Assembly (NCBI GenBank): GCA_020444415.1
Contig: JAHLLA010000005.1
Location: 62,001-126,000 of the forward strand
Origin: Bacteroidota bacterium
GTDB lineage: Bacteria; Bacteroidota; Bacteroidia; Bacteroidales; F082
Reading direction: 5' to 3'
Length of the DNA: 64,000 nt
The notes under the pieces are model-generated. The model was given only the letters and a program-made list of their open reading frames with translations. It had not been told where the DNA came from and made no database searches. Below, piece after piece: positions 1 through 9,289 of this stretch. The position numbers were made by a program, and so were the translations under genes. Every line of letters starts with the position of its first letter. The stretch's first letter is position 1.

Positions 1-581
1 AGGATAGTTTACGGTTTCGATTGAACCTGGAGCGGATTGGTGAAATATTTGCCTATGAGATTAGTAAGGAAATGAATTACGTGCCTGCAAAGGTTTCCAC
101 ACCGCTTGGCATGCTCGAAATGAACCTGATGAATGAACAGCCCGTCTTGGCTACAATCCTGCGAGCTGGTTTACCGTTGCACCAGGGTTTGTTAAATTAT
201 TTTGACAGAGCTGATAGTGCGTTTGTTTCGGCATATAGGAAATACACTAAAAATGAGAATTTCAGCATTAAGCTGGATTATATTTCATCACCCAATCTTG
301 ATGGGCGTGTTCTGATCGTAAGTGATCCTATGCTGGCAACAGGCGGATCGCTTGTAGCTTCTATTCGCGGGTTGTTTGAGAAAGGCACCCCGACACATAC
401 ACATGTAGTTTGTGCATTGGCCAGTGACGAAGGTATTGCCAAGGTAAAAAGGGCTTTTACTTTTAAGAATTTAACGCTTTGGATAGGCGCCATAGATGTG
501 GAACTTACAGCTAAAGCTTTTATTGTACCTGGATTAGGTGATGCCGGTGATCTGGCATATGGACGTAAAGATGATATATAG
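1..581 (+). CDS. upp: Uracil phosphoribosyltransferase, 5' end outside window
   Basis: Salvages uracil with PRPP to UMP in the cytoplasm. The reading frame is open to the window edge, and the residues before the first TTG (D-S-L-R-F-R) match the usual family context before N-L-E-R-I-G-E, so the true start lies upstream; about 192 of a usual ~215 residues are visible. The PRPP-binding loop D-P-M-L-A-T-G-G-S is intact near positions 319-348, and the C-terminal P-G-L-G-D-A-G-D uracil-binding segment is present. It stops 6 bp before the next gene, so the two may be co-transcribed. Assignment is secure; the start cannot be seen. Confidence 0.95.
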   Translation, partial: DSLRFRLNLERIGEIFAYEISKEMNYVPAKVSTPLGMLEMNLMNEQPVLATILRAGLPLHQGLLNYFDRADSAFVSAYRKYTKNENFSIKLDYISSPNLDGRVLIVSDPMLATGGSLVASIRGLFEKGTPTHTHVVCALASDEGIAKVKRAFTFKNLTLWIGAIDVELTAKAFIVPGLGDAGDLAYGRKDDI

Positions 582-587
582 ACGCTT

Positions 588-1838
588 ATGACAGCGAATA
601 CAAGATTGATCAAGGAAAATATAAGAGTTGCTTTTATCTCCATTAAAAGCCATTTACTCAGAACCATCTTAACTGTACTCATCATTGCTTTTGGTATTAT
701 GGCTTTGGTGGGAATTTTAACAGCTATTGATGCAGTTGAAGCCTCTCTTACAGAAAATTTCGCCCTAATGGGCTCCAACACCTTCAATATACAAAACAGG
801 GGATTACGTGTTCATGTAGGCGGTCAAAGAAGCAATCCGGTTGATTACAGGGTGATAAGCTTTCAGGAAGCCATGGATTTCAGGGAGCAATATGATTTTC
901 CAGCTACTGCATCCGTATTCACTTATGGTACTGGGATAGCGACGCTTAAATACGAATCAGAAAAAACAAATCCGAACATTTCAGTTATTGGTACTGATGA
1001 GAATTACGTGATCACATCAGGGCAGGAAATTGCAAAAGGCAGGTCGTTTAGCCCGGATGAAATTCACTATGGAAAGCATGTGGTTATCATTGGGAACGAA
1101 ATTGCCAACACATTGTTTAAGAAAAATGAAGATCCACTTGATAAAATTATTTCGATTGGTGCCGGTAAATATAAAATAATTGGTGTGCTGAAGGAAAGAG
1201 GTTCGAGTATTGGTTTTAGTGGCGATAGGTCGTGTCTGGTGCCCATTACCAATGTTAGGCAGTATTTCTCAAGACCCAATATGAACTACAAGTTAAGCGT
1301 GATGGTATCCGATCCGTCAAAAATGGATGCTGCTATTGGTGAGGCCATCGGTATATTCCGAAAAATAAGAGACGATAAATTGGGAAATGACGATTCATTT
1401 TCTATTATTAAAAGTGATAATGTGGCCAATATGCTGATCGGTTTAACCAGCAAATTGCAGATTGGCGCCACCATTATCGGTTTGATTACCTTATTGGGTG
1501 CGGCCATTGGTTTGATGAATATTATGCTGGTTTCGGTCACTGAACGTACACGTGAGATTGGGGTTCGGAAAGCTGTAGGTGCCAAACAGCGAACCATCAG
1601 GAATCAATTTCTTGCTGAAGCAATCGTTATTGCCCAGGTTGGTGGTATCGTAGGCATATTGGCGGGTATCATGATTGGGAACATTGTATCATTCATTACC
1701 GGAAGTGCATTTTTGGTGCCCTGGCTATGGGTGTTGCTGGGCGTTGTTATCTGTTTTGTTGTTGCTTTGCTATCAGGTATAATTCCAGCTAACAAAGCGG
1801 CAAAGCTCGATCCCATCGAATCACTCAGGTACGAGTAA
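588..1838 (+). CDS. FtsX/MacB-type ABC transporter permease
   Basis: A 416-residue membrane component of a type VII ABC transporter. One N-terminal membrane segment (about residues 24-47) is followed by a ~230-residue periplasmic MacB-like core domain and three C-terminal membrane segments. The cytoplasmic motif E-R-T-R-E-I-G-V-R-K-A-V-G-A between the second and third segments is typical of FtsX-domain permeases contacting their ATPase. No ATPase gene is adjacent, so the partner must be encoded elsewhere. The ATG lies 6 bp after the upp stop, suggesting an operon. Substrate unknown: MacB-like efflux, LolCE-like or lipoprotein-related roles are all possible. Confidence 0.85.
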   Translation: MTANTRLIKENIRVAFISIKSHLLRTILTVLIIAFGIMALVGILTAIDAVEASLTENFALMGSNTFNIQNRGLRVHVGGQRSNPVDYRVISFQEAMDFREQYDFPATASVFTYGTGIATLKYESEKTNPNISVIGTDENYVITSGQEIAKGRSFSPDEIHYGKHVVIIGNEIANTLFKKNEDPLDKIISIGAGKYKIIGVLKERGSSIGFSGDRSCLVPITNVRQYFSRPNMNYKLSVMVSDPSKMDAAIGEAIGIFRKIRDDKLGNDDSFSIIKSDNVANMLIGLTSKLQIGATIIGLITLLGAAIGLMNIMLVSVTERTREIGVRKAVGAKQRTIRNQFLAEAIVIAQVGGIVGILAGIMIGNIVSFITGSAFLVPWLWVLLGVVICFVVALLSGIIPANKAAKLDPIESLRYE

Positions 1839-1842
1839 AAAA

Positions 1843-3120
1843 TTAATCAACGCTTACTTTAAAGGAACTGAATTTTTCATAACCTATCAGCCGGTCATAG
1901 GCAGGCACTTTTTCACGGTAATAAATATAAACAGAATAATTGTTTTTCGTTTCCCAGAAATCGCCTTCAATAACCGTAATATCGCCTTCTGTAGTACCCT
2001 TCGGCACCACTACGTACATATAATCATAATAGCCTTGTTTTAACAGGATGTCGCAGTAATATTGTTTGGCGCTTGAGCTATAATTCATCTGGCTTTTCTC
2101 ATCAAGTTGCCAGTTGTTAAGTGCCCCTAGTACATACACATCTGCATCCATAATCTTAGCATGCTTTAATGTAAATTGTACCATGGCATATTCACCTTCA
2201 ATCATGGTAACCTGGTCATGTCGTGCTTTAATAAGTTTTTTGCCATTAATGTCTTCGAGGGTTTCATAAGGTTTTTTGGCTCTTGAATAATCAGTATGTA
2301 GCACTACAATATAACCATCCTTATCGCTCACAATTCTTTTAATATACATGGACTGGTATAAAAAGCTTTTCATGTCGAAGTTCCGGAATTCATTTCCACC
2401 ATCAAAAACAATCCCGTTCGGATAATGATATTGCAATTCGTTCATCATAACGGAGGTTGCTTTTATGCCCATTTTTGCATTATCCCATCTGCCATTTTGT
2501 TGTAGTGTAAGTGTGATTCTCTGCTGCGGTTCGGCGTTAAACAGGTCAGGCGTAAAAACCCTCAGATCGATTTGCTGCTTCTTATGCGTAAAAATCAGGT
2601 TGTCAGGATAAAAGGGAATGGCTGTTTCCACGGTGGCCAATTGTTCCACCACATAAAACCGTTTAGTAAATAATACATTCGCATCGCTTGGGTCATCGAG
2701 GTATACCTTAAGTATATAATTACCTGAAAGCTTGATCCGCATATTGGACGAAGGGATTAGTTGTGTGTAATGAATGTAGCCAGGTATCGCGTTTAAGGAA
2801 AAGTAATAATCAAGAATTTCTTCTTCAAAATAACCTTCCAGGTATTCAATTTGTGTTAGGTCCGATGGTTCCCAAAATTCGTTACAATGCACCAATGTAT
2901 ATTTAAAACGAAAGGATTCATTACTGAAATCATCAAATGATAGTCGAAGTCTGTCATTTGAATTGAGTCTGATGACAGGCTCACTTAGCTGGTCACCATC
3001 TTTAAACAATAATACAGTTTGGATGTTATCGTCATATACTTTGTCTTCGTTGGTTATCATTTGCGGAAAAACAAGGGCTGTACAAACCAACAAAGCGAAT
3101 AACAGGGAAATCCTCTTCAT
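1843..3120 (-). CDS. Type IX secretion plug-domain protein (former DUF5103)
   Basis: A 425-residue exported protein with an N-terminal signal peptide (K-R followed by a hydrophobic stretch ending near V-F-P-Q). The sequence resembles the family once called DUF5103: an N-terminal segment with V-I-R-L-N-S-N-D and L-S-F-D-D, then Y-T-L-V-H-C-N followed by W-x-P-S-D-L. In Flavobacterium johnsoniae a member of this family is the plug that closes the periplasmic side of the SprA translocon of the T9SS. The gene is single, convergent with the upstream permease (4 bp gap) and divergent from nqrA. It fits the four T9SS-sorted proteins in this window. Family call is from memory of motifs. Confidence 0.8.
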   Translation of the reverse strand: MKRISLLFALLVCTALVFPQMITNEDKVYDDNIQTVLLFKDGDQLSEPVIRLNSNDRLRLSFDDFSNESFRFKYTLVHCNEFWEPSDLTQIEYLEGYFEEEILDYYFSLNAIPGYIHYTQLIPSSNMRIKLSGNYILKVYLDDPSDANVLFTKRFYVVEQLATVETAIPFYPDNLIFTHKKQQIDLRVFTPDLFNAEPQQRITLTLQQNGRWDNAKMGIKATSVMMNELQYHYPNGIVFDGGNEFRNFDMKSFLYQSMYIKRIVSDKDGYIVVLHTDYSRAKKPYETLEDINGKKLIKARHDQVTMIEGEYAMVQFTLKHAKIMDADVYVLGALNNWQLDEKSQMNYSSSAKQYYCDILLKQGYYDYMYVVVPKGTTEGDITVIEGDFWETKNNYSVYIYYREKVPAYDRLIGYEKFSSFKVSVD

Positions 3121-3173
3121 AACACAATTATTTATCGTTCAAACTTAGTTTTTTTTATTTTGTTGTTAATAAA

Positions 3174-3230
3174 TAAAATCAATATCATTCATTAATCTAA
3201 ATCCTGCATTTTGTAAAAATATTGATTTTA
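3174..3230. repeat. 12-bp perfect inverted repeat between plug gene and nqrA
   Basis: TAAAATCAATAT at 3174-3185 is matched by its reverse complement at 3219-3230 with a 33-nt spacer. It lies in the 262-bp divergent intergenic region, on the plug-gene side. It could be an operator or an RNA hairpin in the leader of either gene. The surroundings are AT-rich, so chance is not excluded. Confidence 0.45.
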
Positions 3231-3343
3231 GACAAGACGTTAGAATAAAACCACTAAAACAGGTCATATTTTGTGCTTTATTTAGAGTTGTTAAAAATTG
3301 AATCTTATATATTGATTGTATTCGATATATAAACATAATTGTA

Positions 3344-3351
3344 TATTTTCG
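3344..3351 (+). promoter_or_regulatory. Possible -7 box of nqr operon promoter
   Basis: TATTTTCG at 3344-3351 differs at one position from the Bacteroidota -7 consensus TAnnTTTG and lies 31 bp before the nqrA ATG. TTG triplets at 3312-3318 are slightly too far upstream for an ideal -33 element. Weak prediction. Confidence 0.3.
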
Positions 3352-3382
3352 CAAACGTAAAAACACATGAATCTATACACAT

Positions 3383-4732
3383 ATGTCAACTGCTTATAAG
3401 ATTAAAAAAGGTCTTGATATCAAGTTGTTAGGAGAGGCCGAAAAAACAATCGTTGACTTAAATGCTAAAAGATTTGCCATAAAACCTCCGGATTTTATTG
3501 GTTGCTTTCCAAAAATGCTTGTTGAAGAAGGTGATTTGGTTAAAACAGGTACACCTTTATTTTACGACAAGTACAGAAAGGAAATTAAATTCACCTCCCC
3601 GGTCAGTGGAAAGGTGATGGAGATTGTCAGGGGAGCGAAAAGACGACTCTTGCAGGTAATCATTGAATCAGACGGAAAAGATGAGGCAGTTGATTTTGGC
3701 AAAACAGATATAAGTTCTGTTGATCGCGATACCATTATTGAGAAAATGCTGACAAGTGGTGTTTGGCCTATGATACGGCAACGGCCATATTCCATAGTTG
3801 CTGATCCGAAAGTAGCTCCAAAAGCGATTTTTGTTTCTGCTTTTAACACAGCACCTCTTGCCGCTGATTTCGACCTGGTTGTGCACGGAAAAGGCACCGA
3901 GTTTCAGGCAGGCCTCGATATATTGGCCAAACTAACCACGGGCAAAGTTTATTTAAACATTGATGCCAAAAATACCACATCCAAAGTGTTTTTGAATTCA
4001 AAAAATGTACAGATCAACCAATTCTCAGGTCCACATCCGGCGAGCAACGTGAGTGTTCACGCGAGCCGGCTTGATCCGATTAATAAAGGTGAAGTGATCT
4101 GGTATGCCGGGCCCCAGGAAGTGGTCTCCATTGGAAAATTATTTCTTGAAGGTAAATTAGATTCTGAAAGAGTTATTGCCTTTGCAGGTTCCGAAGTGTT
4201 GCACCCTAAATATTTTAAAACAAATATGGGTGCCCGCATAGTGAATATGGCCAGTGGAAATGTTACCGGAGGAACAAACAGGTTTATCAGTGGTAATGTG
4301 CTTACCGGAGATCAAATCGAAAAAGACGGATTTGTAGGTTTTTATGATTCGCTGGTAACAGTTATTCCCGAAGGAGATTACCATGAGTTTTTCGGGTGGA
4401 TCAAGCCAGGGTTGAATAAATTCAGCTTTTCCAAAACATTTCTATCACAATTTTTTCCCAATAAAAAATACAGGCTCGATACCAATTTGCATGGTGGCAA
4501 AAGGGCCTATGTGATGACCGGTAAACTGGAAAAGGTATTTCCATTTGATATTTATCCGTTGCAATTGATCAAAGCCATTATTGTTGAAGATATTGACCTG
4601 ATGGAGCAATTGGGTATTTATGAAATTGACGATGAAGACTTTGCACTTTGCGAAGTAATTGATACATCGAAAACTAATATGCAGCAAATTGTGCGTAAGG
4701 GTTTAGACCTGATGCGTCAGGAAATGAGTTAA
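3383..4732 (+). CDS. nqrA: Na+-translocating NADH:quinone reductase subunit A
   Basis: A 449-residue peripheral cytoplasmic subunit of Na+-NQR, which pumps Na+ while moving electrons from NADH to the quinone pool. The opening Y-K-I-K-K-G-L-D-I and the following barrel-sandwich-like segment (E-G-D-L-V-K-T-G-T-P-L-F) are typical of NqrA, as is the segment F-F-G-W-I-K-P-G near residue 335. Length matches the family. It is the first gene of an nqrABCDEF operon, with nqrB beginning 22 bp downstream. The ATG is preceded by an AT-rich leader without a Shine-Dalgarno sequence. Menaquinone is the likely electron acceptor given the men genes downstream. Confidence 0.97.
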   Translation: MSTAYKIKKGLDIKLLGEAEKTIVDLNAKRFAIKPPDFIGCFPKMLVEEGDLVKTGTPLFYDKYRKEIKFTSPVSGKVMEIVRGAKRRLLQVIIESDGKDEAVDFGKTDISSVDRDTIIEKMLTSGVWPMIRQRPYSIVADPKVAPKAIFVSAFNTAPLAADFDLVVHGKGTEFQAGLDILAKLTTGKVYLNIDAKNTTSKVFLNSKNVQINQFSGPHPASNVSVHASRLDPINKGEVIWYAGPQEVVSIGKLFLEGKLDSERVIAFAGSEVLHPKYFKTNMGARIVNMASGNVTGGTNRFISGNVLTGDQIEKDGFVGFYDSLVTVIPEGDYHEFFGWIKPGLNKFSFSKTFLSQFFPNKKYRLDTNLHGGKRAYVMTGKLEKVFPFDIYPLQLIKAIIVEDIDLMEQLGIYEIDDEDFALCEVIDTSKTNMQQIVRKGLDLMRQEMS

Positions 4733-4753
4733 ATTAATTCAGAAGTATACCGC

Positions 4754-5899
4754 ATGAAAGCGTTAAGGAATTTTTTAGATAATCAAAAGCCCCATTTTAA
4801 AGAAGGTGGGAAATTCGAGAAATTGCATTCCATGTTCGATGCAGTGGAAACTTTATTATTTGTTCCGGATACGGTAACAAGAAAAGGATCCCACATACGC
4901 GATGCAATTGATATGAAAAGAACCATGATCGTGGTATTCATAGCATTACTGCCGGCATTGTTCTTTGGTATGTGGAATATTGGTAATTTGCATTACCTTT
5001 CAGCAGGTGAAAGTTCAACCCTTTGGAACAACATATGGTATGGTTTCCTTAAAATGTTACCCATACTAATTGTTTCCTACGGTGTGGGTTTGGGTCTCGA
5101 AATCATATTTGCCCAAATCAGGCATCACGAGGTAAACGAAGGATTCTTCGTTTCAGGTTTGCTGATCCCGATGATTGTTCCGCCCGAAATACCTCTATGG
5201 CAATTGGCCATTGCTGTTGCTTTCGCGGTTATTTTCGGAAAAGAAGTATTTGGCGGAACGGGAATGAACATTGTTAACCCGGCATTATTGGCCAGGGCGT
5301 TCCTGTTTTTTGCATACCCGGGAGATATTTCAGGAGATAAAGTATGGATTGCTGACAAAGCAGATGCCTTTTCAGGTGCAACACCTTTAGGAAATGCACT
5401 GGTTGGGAAATTTGAAAACCTGCCTTCCGTTTATGATATGTTCATGGGGTTCATTCCGGGTTCAAACGGAGAAACGTCTACCTTATTTATACTTATTGGA
5501 GCAGTCATATTGCTGGCTACTGGTATCGGAAACTGGCGTATTATGTTCACAGTGTTTGCAGGAGGTTATATCATGGGATTACTTTTCAATCTCTGGGGTG
5601 AGAATGCATATATGGATTTGCCTGCACACTATCATATGATTATGGGTGGATTTGCTTTTGGTGCTGTATTTATGGCAACGGATCCGGTGACAGCTACGCA
5701 AACCAAAAAGGGAATGTACATTTATGGCTTCCTGATAGGAATGATTGCCATTCTTATCAGGGTATTTAACCCGGCTTATCCTGAGGGCATGATGCTGGCC
5801 ATCCTTTTGATGAACGTATTTGCACCATTGATCGATCATTACGTGATTGAAGGAAACATTAAAAAAAGGCTTAAACGCCTGAAAACTGTAACTAGTTAA
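4754..5899 (+). CDS. nqrB: Na+-translocating NADH:quinone reductase subunit B
   Basis: A 381-residue polytopic membrane subunit carrying covalent FMN and riboflavin. The covalent flavin motif S-G-A-T is present, with the acceptor threonine at about residue 210 (D-A-F-S-G-A-T-P-L-G). Many hydrophobic segments run from residue 57 to the C-terminus, and the segment M-N-I-V-N-P-A-L-L-A-R-A-F matches the family. It lies between nqrA and nqrC with short gaps. Flavin attachment requires ApbE, encoded at 9290. Confidence 0.97.
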   Translation: MKALRNFLDNQKPHFKEGGKFEKLHSMFDAVETLLFVPDTVTRKGSHIRDAIDMKRTMIVVFIALLPALFFGMWNIGNLHYLSAGESSTLWNNIWYGFLKMLPILIVSYGVGLGLEIIFAQIRHHEVNEGFFVSGLLIPMIVPPEIPLWQLAIAVAFAVIFGKEVFGGTGMNIVNPALLARAFLFFAYPGDISGDKVWIADKADAFSGATPLGNALVGKFENLPSVYDMFMGFIPGSNGETSTLFILIGAVILLATGIGNWRIMFTVFAGGYIMGLLFNLWGENAYMDLPAHYHMIMGGFAFGAVFMATDPVTATQTKKGMYIYGFLIGMIAILIRVFNPAYPEGMMLAILLMNVFAPLIDHYVIEGNIKKRLKRLKTVTS

Positions 5900-5919
5900 A
5901 AAAATAAAATTATACCATT

Positions 5920-6657
5920 ATGTATAGTAACGGATATATTTTCAGGTATGCTACCATCATGGTTGTTGTTGCTGCTGCATTGCTGTCAACAGCCGCCATG
6001 TTGCTAAAACCATTTCAGGAGCGAAATAGGGCAATTGATAAAATGGGCAGTATACTCATCTCTGCAGAGATCAAGGATGTGGAAACAGAACAAACTATCA
6101 GCACTTTTAATCAATATGTTATTGAATCTTTGGTATTAGATAGCACAGGTAAGGTTGTTGACAGTTATACAGGAGAGGCTATGCAGGAAAGTAAAGCCTT
6201 TGGTGTTGATCTAAAAAAAGAATTATACAAAAAGTCGAAGTCAGAGAATTTTGAACTGCCTTTATATGTAGTTGAAAAGGAAGGGGTAAAAACCTATGTT
6301 ATTCCAATGAGGGGCTCGGGCTTATGGGGTCCCGTGTATGGAAACATGGCCCTTGCTGAAGATATGAATACCATTGTTGGTGTAACCTTTGACCATGATG
6401 GCGAAACACCTGGTCTTGGTGCCGAAATTACAACACCCATGTTCACCGAGCAATTTATCGGGAAAAAGATATTCGATGATCAGGGAAATTTTACATCAAT
6501 AAAAGTTATTAAGGGAGGTGCCAAAACTTTACCTCAATCAGAACAGATTCATGCTGTTGATGCCATATCGGGCGGCACAATTACCAGTAATGGTGTTGGA
6601 GATATGATACAAAATGTTGTAGAAAGTTATGAACCATATATTCAAAAACAGAAATAG
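5920..6657 (+). CDS. nqrC: Na+-translocating NADH:quinone reductase subunit C
   Basis: A 245-residue subunit with one N-terminal membrane helix (about residues 10-30) and a periplasmic FMN-binding domain. The flavinylation motif is S-G-G-T-I-T-S with the acceptor threonine near residue 220, a variant of the S-G-A-T motif. H-D-G-E-T-P-G-L-G at about 160-168 is the conserved FMN-domain loop. The ATG at 5920 places the hydrophobic helix correctly. nqrD starts 2 bp after its stop, so translation is probably coupled. Confidence 0.97.
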   Translation: MYSNGYIFRYATIMVVVAAALLSTAAMLLKPFQERNRAIDKMGSILISAEIKDVETEQTISTFNQYVIESLVLDSTGKVVDSYTGEAMQESKAFGVDLKKELYKKSKSENFELPLYVVEKEGVKTYVIPMRGSGLWGPVYGNMALAEDMNTIVGVTFDHDGETPGLGAEITTPMFTEQFIGKKIFDDQGNFTSIKVIKGGAKTLPQSEQIHAVDAISGGTITSNGVGDMIQNVVESYEPYIQKQK

Positions 6658-6659
6658 CG

Positions 6660-7316
6660 ATGAGCACTGAAAATAAAGAACGTGAGCCGTTATTTTCGGC
6701 CAAGAATTTAAAATTGCTAAAAGAGCCTCTTAATATTAGCAATCCAATTACAGTGCAGGTGCTGGGTATTTGCTCCGCTTTAGCTGTTACTGCAAAATTA
6801 AAACCGGCTATAGTTATGGCGTTATCAGTTGTCGTAGTTATGGCAGTTTCTAATGTGGTTATTTCATTATTAAGAAATGGCTTGCCCCCCAGAATCCGAA
6901 TTATTGTCCAGCTTGTTGTTATTGCTACAATGGTAATTCTTGTCAATGAGGTGTTAGAAGCATTTCTTTTTGACGTAAGCAGGCAATTATCAGTATTTAT
7001 TGGATTAATTATTACCAACTGTATCATCATGGGTCGTCTTGAAGCTTTCGCTATGGGCAATAAACCCTGGCCAGCCTTATTAGATGGAATTGGAAATGCT
7101 ATGGGATATGGCGTAATATTAATTATAGTTGCGTTTTTCAGAGAACTTCTTGGATCAGGAACGCTAATGGACTACCAGGTTGTTCCCCAAAGTTTTTATG
7201 AGTTTGGCTACCAAAACAACGGATTCATGATTCTTTCACCGATGGCTTTGATAACGGTTGGTGTGATTATTTGGGTGCAGCGCTACAAGAATAGGGAGTT
7301 AATCGAGGACAATTAA
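6660..7316 (+). CDS. nqrD: Na+-translocating NADH:quinone reductase subunit D
   Basis: A 218-residue, roughly six-helix membrane subunit. NqrD and NqrE hold an intramembrane iron-sulfur centre through cysteines in symmetry-related helices. Here the candidate ligands are Cys38 (in V-L-G-I-C-S-A-L) and Cys121 (in [10 protein letters not shown]). A soluble N-terminal extension of about 25 residues precedes the first helix. It overlaps nothing but nearly abuts nqrC (2-bp gap) and nqrE (11-bp gap). Confidence 0.97.
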   Translation: MSTENKEREPLFSAKNLKLLKEPLNISNPITVQVLGICSALAVTAKLKPAIVMALSVVVVMAVSNVVISLLRNGLPPRIRIIVQLVVIATMVILVNEVLEAFLFDVSRQLSVFIGLIITNCIIMGRLEAFAMGNKPWPALLDGIGNAMGYGVILIIVAFFRELLGSGTLMDYQVVPQSFYEFGYQNNGFMILSPMALITVGVIIWVQRYKNRELIEDN

Positions 7317-7327
7317 AATATTCAGTC

Positions 7328-7945
7328 ATGCAAGAGATATTTAACATATTTATTAGATCAATATTTATTGACAACATGGTATTTGCCTATTTCTTGGGCA
7401 TGTGTTCCTACCTTGCGGTCTCTAAAACTGTAAGTACTTCGTTTGGATTAGGATTGGCTGTTGTCTTCGTACTTGGTATCACGGTACCGGTAGATTATCT
7501 TTTGAATGAATTTGTGCTACAGCCGGGCGCCATGGTGTGGCTTGATGAAGGATTCAAGGATGTAGATCTCAGTTTTTTGAGTTTCATCCTGTTTATTGCC
7601 ATCATCGCTTCTATGGTGCAACTGGTTGAAATGGTTGTTGAGAAATTTTCGCCGGCATTATACGCTTCATTGGGTATTTTTCTTCCTTTGATCGCTGTTA
7701 ACTGTGCCATTCTCGGTGGTTCTTTATTCATGCAGCAAAGAGATTATCAAAGTCTGGCACAAGCTACCTCCTTCGGACTTGGTTCAGGTGTAGGCTTTTT
7801 CCTTGCCATTGTGGGTATTGCTGCCATTCGTGAAAAAATACGTTATTCTAATGTGCCTCCTGCTTTGCGGGGATTGGGTATCACATTTATCATAACAGGA
7901 CTTATGGGCATTGCTTTCATGAGTTTCCTTGGAATAAAATTGTAA
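7328..7945 (+). CDS. nqrE: Na+-translocating NADH:quinone reductase subunit E
   Basis: A 205-residue, six-helix partner of NqrD and homologous to it with inverted topology. The conserved iron-centre cysteines are Cys26 (L-G-M-C-S-Y-L-A) and Cys126 (A-V-N-C-A-I-L-G-G). Length is normal. The gene sits 11 bp after nqrD and 23 bp before nqrF, clearly in the same operon. Confidence 0.97.
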   Translation: MQEIFNIFIRSIFIDNMVFAYFLGMCSYLAVSKTVSTSFGLGLAVVFVLGITVPVDYLLNEFVLQPGAMVWLDEGFKDVDLSFLSFILFIAIIASMVQLVEMVVEKFSPALYASLGIFLPLIAVNCAILGGSLFMQQRDYQSLAQATSFGLGSGVGFFLAIVGIAAIREKIRYSNVPPALRGLGITFIITGLMGIAFMSFLGIKL

Positions 7946-7968
7946 TTATTATTTAAAGTAAATAGAAC

Positions 7969-9231
7969 ATGACTTTGTTGCAAATAGGAATCGGTACAGT
8001 TGTTCTTACCAGTATTGTGATTTTTCTCGTTGTAACCCTTTTACTGGTAAGTATTTTACTTTTTGCCAGGAAAAAGCTGATGCCGCAGGGCAAAGTGAAG
8101 ATCAACATCAATGATGAAGAAGAGATTGAAACTGATCCGGGAAATACGCTACTGTCAACACTTTCAGCCCAAAAGATTTTTATTCCTTCAGCTTGTGGCG
8201 GTGGCGGAACCTGCGCGATGTGCCGGGTGCAAGTTACTGAAGGTGGTGGTACCATATTACCAACCGAAAAAGGATATTTTACCAGAAAAGAGCAAATGAA
8301 CGACTGGCGTTTGGCTTGCCAGGTAAAAGTTCGTAACGATATGGATATTAAGGTGCCACCGGAAATATTTGGCATCAAGAAGTGGGAGTGCGAAGTAATC
8401 TCAAACCGCAATGTGGCTACATTTATTAAAGAATTTGTGGTGAAGCTTCCGAAAGGCGAATCACTTGATTTCAGGTCAGGTGGATATATCCAGATTGATG
8501 TGCCGAAATGTGAAGTGGACTTTAAAGACATGGATATTGAAGAAGAATACAGGGATGAATGGGATAAATTTAATATGTGGGATCTGAAAATGAAAAATCC
8601 TGAACCCATTTATCGTGCGTATTCAATGGCCAACCACCCTGCCGAAGGAAATATCATCATATTGAACATCAGGATTGCAACACCTCCATGGGACAGGAAG
8701 AAGAACGCCTTCATGAATGTAAATCCCGGGATTTGCTCCTCCTTTGTATTTTCACGTAAACCTGGCGATAAAGTGACTATCTCAGGCCCTTATGGCGAGT
8801 TCTTTATTAAGGATACGAAGCGCGAAATGATGTTCATTGGTGGTGGTGCAGGCATGGCGCCCATGCGTTCGCATATCTTTGATCTATATGAAACCAAGAA
8901 AACGGATCGGAAATCGACATTCTGGTATGGAGGTCGTTCACTTCGTGAGTTGTTCTACATGGAAGATTTCGAGAAGATCGAAAAAGAAAATCCGGGTACT
9001 TTTAAATTTGAAGTGGCCTTATCCGAACCCCTTAAAGAAGACAATTGGAAAGGATATACAGGATTTATACACCAGGTGATTTACGATAACTACCTGAAGA
9101 ACCATCCTGAACCTGAAGAAATTGAATATTACCTTTGTGGTCCTCCCATGATGAACTCGGCGGTGCAAAAAATGCTCGACGAACTGGGTGTTCCGGAAGA
9201 AATGATCGCCTTCGATGATTTTGGAGGCTAA
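7969..9231 (+). CDS. nqrF: Na+-translocating NADH:quinone reductase subunit F (NADH dehydrogenase module)
   Basis: A 420-residue entry subunit that oxidises NADH through FAD and a [2Fe-2S] cluster. One N-terminal membrane helix (residues ~8-33) is followed by a plant-type ferredoxin domain with cluster ligands Cys76, Cys82, Cys85 and Cys117. Then comes an FAD domain with R-A-Y-S at 216-219 and an NADH domain with G-G-G-A-G-M-A-P-M-R-S and the C-terminal F-D-D-F-G-G. All cofactor residues look intact. It is the last gene before an intrinsic terminator. Confidence 0.97.
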   Translation: MTLLQIGIGTVVLTSIVIFLVVTLLLVSILLFARKKLMPQGKVKININDEEEIETDPGNTLLSTLSAQKIFIPSACGGGGTCAMCRVQVTEGGGTILPTEKGYFTRKEQMNDWRLACQVKVRNDMDIKVPPEIFGIKKWECEVISNRNVATFIKEFVVKLPKGESLDFRSGGYIQIDVPKCEVDFKDMDIEEEYRDEWDKFNMWDLKMKNPEPIYRAYSMANHPAEGNIIILNIRIATPPWDRKKNAFMNVNPGICSSFVFSRKPGDKVTISGPYGEFFIKDTKREMMFIGGGAGMAPMRSHIFDLYETKKTDRKSTFWYGGRSLRELFYMEDFEKIEKENPGTFKFEVALSEPLKEDNWKGYTGFIHQVIYDNYLKNHPEPEEIEYYLCGPPMMNSAVQKMLDELGVPEEMIAFDDFGG

Positions 9232-9241
9232 TAAAAAACAA

Positions 9242-9275
9242 AAGGGGTGGTTCATAAATCACCCCTTATTTTTTT
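9242..9275 (+). terminator. Intrinsic terminator after nqrF
   Basis: An 8-bp stem AAGGGGTG/CACCCCTT (9242-9249 with 9260-9267) has a 10-nt loop and is followed by a T-rich tract to 9275. It ends the nqrA-F transcript, so apbE 15 bp downstream depends on read-through or its own promoter. Confidence 0.85.
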
Positions 9276-9289
9276 CATAATATTGCCAC

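Noticed and set aside
3166-3366. 66-codon minus-strand ORF in the plug/nqrA gap
   Set aside because: Low-complexity AT-rich translation with no recognisable signal or family; it occupies the region expected to hold the nqr promoter.
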